From JAGNHN01 sp964590645 (GTDB lineage Bacteria; Bacteroidota; Bacteroidia; Bacteroidales; JAGNHN01), in assembly GCA_964590645.1 (NCBI GenBank), contig CAZPYJ010000002.1, positions 1 to 64,000 on the forward strand: DNA of 64,000 bases, read 5' to 3'. Below the pieces are notes generated by a model, which searched no databases, was not told the DNA's origin, and was given only the letters and a program-made list of their open reading frames with translations. Position numbers and translations under genes: made by a program. Shown piece after piece: positions 60,667-64,000 of the stretch. The stretch's first letter is position 1. Every line of letters starts with the position of its first letter.

Positions 60667-62310
60667 ATGCACATTGCGCTGGCGCAGATCAATGTCCACA
60701 TCGGCAATTTCCCAGGTAATACCAAGGCCATCATTGATGCTATACAAGCAGCTAAACAAGAGGGTGCAGAGCTGGTTGTTTTCGCTGAGTTAATCACCAG
60801 CGGCTATCCTCCCCGCGATTTTCTGGAGTTTGACGACTTCATCGAACGCTGCCATAAGGCCAGCCTTGACATTGCCAAAGCCTGCCACGGCATTGCTGCC
60901 ATAATCGGAAGCCCGACAAAGAATCCCCGTATCGAGGGGAAGAATCTTTTGAATTCCGCACTTCTTCTGAAGGAAGGCAAAATAGCAGAGGCCAGGCATA
61001 AAACCCTTTTACCGAATTATGATGTTTTTGACGAATACCGGTATTTTGAACCCAATAGAGATTTTCATTTAATTGAATTTCAGGGTAAAAGAATTGCTTT
61101 GACTATCTGTGAGGATATCTGGGACATAGGAGATGACCCCCTCTACCCCCTCTGGCCAATGGATAAGCTGTTTGCCCGGCAACCGGATATGATCATCAAT
61201 ATCGCGGCCTCTCCCTTCAGCCTTGATAAGGCAGAAGAACGAATATCGGTTATGCAGCGCAATGCGAGCAAGTACGGGCTTCCGGTCTTTTATGTTAATC
61301 ACGTAGGCGCACAAACGGAATTGCTGTTTGATGGCGGATCGATGGTCGTCGGCCCCACAGGGGAAGTTTTTGCAGTGATGAAGTATTTTGAAGAGGACCT
61401 CAGGGTCTTTAGCCTGGATGAGGTAGTCAGGGGGGCTGAGAGCCCTGAATTGCCTGCCTGTATAGCTCCGATGGAGTGCTTGCACGATGCCCTGGTGATG
61501 GGGATTCGGAACTATTTTGAGAAGCTGGGCTTCCGCAAGGCCATCCTGGGCCTGTCCGGGGGCATCGATTCAGCACTGACGATGGTGCTGGCTGCCCGTG
61601 CCCTGGGGCCTGAAAATGTGCTGGGCGTATTGATGCCGTCTCCCTTCAGCAGTGATCATTCGGTGGCAGATGCAAAATCCCTGGCGGAGAACCTGGGCTC
61701 GCCCTGGAAGATGGTTCCCATCCATCAAACTTATGCCGCCTTCCTCGAAACAATGGCCCCTCACTTTGAAGATAAATCCTTTGATGTGACGGAAGAGAAC
61801 ATCCAGGCCCGTGCCCGTGCCATTATCCTGATGGCCCTTTCCAATAAATTTGGATACATCCTTCTGAATACTTCCAATAAGAGCGAAGCTGCAGTGGGTT
61901 ACGGAACGCTCTATGGGGATATGTGCGGAGGTTTGAGCGTATTGGGAGATGTGTACAAGACCGATGTGTACCGCCTGTCGGAATGGATCAACCGTGAGGA
62001 GGAGATTATTCCCTATTCCAGCATCCATAAACCCCCTTCGGCTGAACTACGCCCCGACCAGAAGGACAGCGACAGCCTTCCGGACTATGCACTGCTGGAT
62101 CAGATCCTGTATGCCTATATTGAAAAAAGGCAGGGACCCAAGGCAATAGTCGCTGCCGGTTTTGATGCCCAGGTGGTGAAAAAGGTGCTGCGCCTGGTGA
62201 ACACGAATGAATATAAACGTCATCAGACGCCACCCATTCTCAGGGTGTCACCCAAGGCATTCGGGATGGGTCGCCGGATGCCTATTGTGGCACGTTATCT
62301 CTCTGAATGA
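60667..62310 (+). CDS. nadE: Glutamine-dependent NAD+ synthetase
   Basis: A 547-residue two-domain enzyme. The N-terminal nitrilase-type glutaminase has its Glu-Lys-Cys triad in FAELITSGYPPRD, RHKTLLPNYDVFDE and LTICEDIWD. The C-terminal synthetase has the ATP motif LGLSGGIDSALT near residue 300 and NKSEAAVGYGTLYGD. It amidates nicotinic acid adenine dinucleotide to NAD+. Its stop codon directly abuts that of the convergent NifU-like gene (TGA TCA). Confidence 0.95.
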   Translation: MHIALAQINVHIGNFPGNTKAIIDAIQAAKQEGAELVVFAELITSGYPPRDFLEFDDFIERCHKASLDIAKACHGIAAIIGSPTKNPRIEGKNLLNSALLLKEGKIAEARHKTLLPNYDVFDEYRYFEPNRDFHLIEFQGKRIALTICEDIWDIGDDPLYPLWPMDKLFARQPDMIINIAASPFSLDKAEERISVMQRNASKYGLPVFYVNHVGAQTELLFDGGSMVVGPTGEVFAVMKYFEEDLRVFSLDEVVRGAESPELPACIAPMECLHDALVMGIRNYFEKLGFRKAILGLSGGIDSALTMVLAARALGPENVLGVLMPSPFSSDHSVADAKSLAENLGSPWKMVPIHQTYAAFLETMAPHFEDKSFDVTEENIQARARAIILMALSNKFGYILLNTSNKSEAAVGYGTLYGDMCGGLSVLGDVYKTDVYRLSEWINREEEIIPYSSIHKPPSAELRPDQKDSDSLPDYALLDQILYAYIEKRQGPKAIVAAGFDAQVVKKVLRLVNTNEYKRHQTPPILRVSPKAFGMGRRMPIVARYLSE

Positions 62311-62550
62311 TCAGATCGCTTCTACGGCCACAATCTCCGGAATGGCCTTCCTGACAGCCTCTTCCACTCCGTTTTTCAAGGTCATCTGACTGTAGGGGCA
62401 GGAGCCGCAAGCGCCCTGCAATTCCACATTCACAATGTTGTCTTCGGTGATTTCAACAAAGGCAATGTCACCGCCGTCAGCCTGCAGGAAAGGCCGGATC
62501 TGTTCGATGACGTTCTTTACTTTCAAAGTCAATTCTTCGCTGCTTGCCAT
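62311..62550 (-). CDS. NifU-type Fe-S scaffold (NfuA C-domain-like)
   Basis: A 79-residue protein equal to the NifU C-terminal domain. VKNVIEQIRPFLQADGGDIAFVEI and the cluster-binding GACGSCPYSQMTLKNGVE (CxxC) are present. It carries or transfers [Fe-S] clusters. It lies 27 bp downstream of mrp, and the pair forms an Fe-S assembly unit. That is relevant to the many Fe-S enzymes in this window. Confidence 0.9.
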   Translation of the reverse strand: MASSEELTLKVKNVIEQIRPFLQADGGDIAFVEITEDNIVNVELQGACGSCPYSQMTLKNGVEEAVRKAIPEIVAVEAI

Positions 62551-62577
62551 TATGGTTAGTATTGATGTATTCAGGTC

Positions 62578-63699
62578 TTAATCTGTTGTGCAACCCGGTG
62601 CATTGGGATCCATTTTTACGGTTTCGGTGGGCGCCATCCGTACATTGCGCTTTTCCACTTCGCGGATTACATTGGCTGCCAGGGCATCAAATGCAGCGCG
62701 CAAAGGGCCTTCGGTATCGGTGGCCACCGGTTTGCCCTGATCTCCGGCATCCATAATACCCTGTACCAGCGGTATCTCACCCAGCAAAGGAATGCCTGCA
62801 ATTGTGGCCAGTTTCTTTCCCCCTTCTTTGCCGAAGAGATAATACTTGCTGTCGGGAAGCTCTGCCGGGGTGAACCAGGACATATTTTCCACTATCCCCA
62901 GGATGGGCACGCGGATGTTCTTCTGGTTGAACATCCCGATGGCCTTGCGGGCATCGGCAACCGCCACTTCCTGGGGCGTGGTAACGATGGCCACTCCGGT
63001 AACCGGGATCTGCTGAACCAAAGTCAGGTGTATGTCTCCGGTCCCGGGAGGAAGGTCCACCACCAGGTAATCCAGCTCGCCCCACTCTGCATCATTGAAG
63101 AGTTGAGTCAGGGCGTTGGAAGCCATTGGACCACGCCAGATCAATGCCTGGTCGGGGTCAACAAAGAAGCCAATGGAAAGCAATTTAACCCCGTATTTCT
63201 CAAGCGGGTGAATGCGGGTTCTCCCATCCACCTCATCAGCCGTAGGACGGGCATCCGTCAATCCAAACATCAAAGGCATAGATGGCCCGTATATGTCGGC
63301 ATCCACCAGTCCGGTGCGGGCTCCTGTATTGGCAAGCGCTACGGCAAGGTTTGCAGCAACGGTGGATTTTCCCACCCCGCCTTTTCCTGAAGCAACAGCG
63401 ATAATATTGCGCACACCCGGAAGTACCCCCGCCGATTCGGCCTGTTGGTTGATCCTGACTTTGATGTTGTCTTTCAAATCCACCATTGCATCCACATTGA
63501 TCAGCAATGCTTTGATGCACTCCTGCTTGATCTGCCGCAAATGCGGATCATCAGGCTGGCGGAAAACCAGGGTAAAACCTACTTTGTTCCCTTCTGTCCA
63601 TAAGCCCTCCACCATTCCGTTGCTCACAATATCCTTCCCGGCAGGTTTGTACACGACTGTCGATAATGCTTTTACAATCTGTTCCTGTGTATATGACAT
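62578..63699 (-). CDS. mrp: Mrp/ApbC Fe-S cluster carrier ATPase
   Basis: A 373-residue P-loop ATPase. An N-terminal MIP18/DUF59-like domain (1-85: QIVKALSTVVYKPAGKDIVSNGMV) is followed by the deviant Walker A ASGKGGVGKSTVAANLAVA. DADIYGPSMPLMFG, DLPPGTGDIHLTL and the IVENMSWF segment come next. The CxxC normally following that segment in ApbC is replaced (FTPAELPDSKYYLFG). The family loads Fe-S clusters onto target proteins. It is probably co-transcribed with the NifU-like gene. Confidence 0.92.
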   Translation of the reverse strand: MSYTQEQIVKALSTVVYKPAGKDIVSNGMVEGLWTEGNKVGFTLVFRQPDDPHLRQIKQECIKALLINVDAMVDLKDNIKVRINQQAESAGVLPGVRNIIAVASGKGGVGKSTVAANLAVALANTGARTGLVDADIYGPSMPLMFGLTDARPTADEVDGRTRIHPLEKYGVKLLSIGFFVDPDQALIWRGPMASNALTQLFNDAEWGELDYLVVDLPPGTGDIHLTLVQQIPVTGVAIVTTPQEVAVADARKAIGMFNQKNIRVPILGIVENMSWFTPAELPDSKYYLFGKEGGKKLATIAGIPLLGEIPLVQGIMDAGDQGKPVATDTEGPLRAAFDALAANVIREVEKRNVRMAPTETVKMDPNAPGCTTD

Positions 63700-63820
63700 T
63701 ACCAGGCTTATTTTTATTTAGAATCTATATAAATAACACATTGATCAAGCCACAATGTTACGCAGATTTTTTGAAAGGGGGCAGGAAAATCGGGAAAAAA
63801 TAAGCCTTCATCAATGCGGA

Positions 63821-64000
63821 TTAGCCCTTGCCTGGCTTTAGCCCGGAATGAGCTGCGGGATCCCAGAAATGGCGGGAAAAATCCTCTATGCAATCATTCT
63901 TTATCCTGATGCCTTCGCTTTCCAGGAGTTCCTGCATTATGGCCGGCCCGCCAAAGTGGTGTTTTCCGCTCAGCATACCGTTGCGGTTCACCACTCTGTG
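63821..64000 (-). CDS. Alkyltransferase-like (ATL/YbaZ-type) protein, 5' end cut by window
   Basis: The last 59 codons of a minus-strand gene run off the right edge. HRVVNRNGMLSGKHHFGGPA is the region just after the PCHR/PWHR motif of the MGMT/ATL DNA-binding domain. It continues MQELLESEGIRIKNDCIEDF and HFWDP, as in short ATL proteins of Bacteroidota. ATLs bind O6-alkylguanine and recruit excision repair without transferring the alkyl group. The residue that separates ATL from MGMT lies outside the window. Confidence 0.8.
   Translation of the reverse strand, partial: HRVVNRNGMLSGKHHFGGPAIMQELLESEGIRIKNDCIEDFSRHFWDPAAHSGLKPGKG

Noticed and set aside
1..64000. tRNA, rRNA, riboswitch, prophage or insertion-sequence genes
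   Set aside because: None could be recognised by eye on either strand. The S74 fibre gene stands without any other phage gene.

Overview
The window looks like a chromosomal segment of a member of the Bacteroidota. The reasons are the recurring TAnnTTTG -7 promoter boxes with no clear Shine-Dalgarno sequences, several type IX secretion (T9SS) sorting-domain proteins, a GldB-like gliding/T9SS lipoprotein, Bacteroidota-style OstA/LptD-like proteins, and small outer-membrane beta-barrels. Base composition is moderate. No rRNA, tRNA or CRISPR array was recognised. A 100-N run (54828-54927) marks a scaffold gap, so this is probably a draft or metagenomic assembly.

Layout. 1-1132 is gene-free and rich in REP-like and inverted repeats. 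1133-10244 is housekeeping: ACP phosphodiesterase; indolepyruvate ferredoxin oxidoreductase (iorA-iorB); an M23 peptidase; a flavin-binding PNPOx protein; the operon hpt-adk-obg-PAP2; a NYN+cold-shock-domain RNA-binding protein; and purE. 10421-16457 is a three-gene NADH-linked flavin/iron-sulfur/molybdopterin-type operon (NuoE-like, NuoF-like, and a 1228-residue NuoG/formate-dehydrogenase-like protein carrying a whole GltD module). 16499-35247 holds a HAD phosphatase, a T9SS-type secreted protein, a Fur-family regulator, purA, cell-envelope genes (PepSY-like, OstA-like, LptD-like, amidase, MCE protein), a sigma/anti-sigma pair, a GT39-like glycosyltransferase with an LpxH-like phosphoesterase, and a beta-propeller phytase.

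36309-39126 is an accessory patch. Two copies of a 79-bp repeat bracket an AT-richer stretch with a decayed T9SS gene end and a frameshifted secreted beta-propeller-like protein. 39127 is an archaemetzincin. 39788-47742 is the most striking locus: a haem-motif sensor kinase and a sigma-54 activator sit beside a four-gene membrane redox operon. That operon encodes a periplasmic-binding-protein/GcvH-like fusion, a four-cluster Fe-S Tat protein, an NrfD-like quinone module and a membrane-anchored GcvH-like protein. It has a good -24/-12 (sigma-54) promoter and upstream inverted repeats that could be activator sites. Immediately beyond it, a GxxExxY (PDDEXK-like) gene is tightly enclosed by two 101-bp direct repeats, inserted behind comM.

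50477-55600 encodes a dockerin-like T9SS protein and a giant collagen-like/YadA-head-like/S74-chaperone surface fibre that the assembly gap interrupts. The right end has an ABC exporter, a DUF1289 protein, gldB, two beta-barrels, nadE, a NifU-type scaffold with Mrp, and the cut end of an alkyltransferase-like DNA repair protein.
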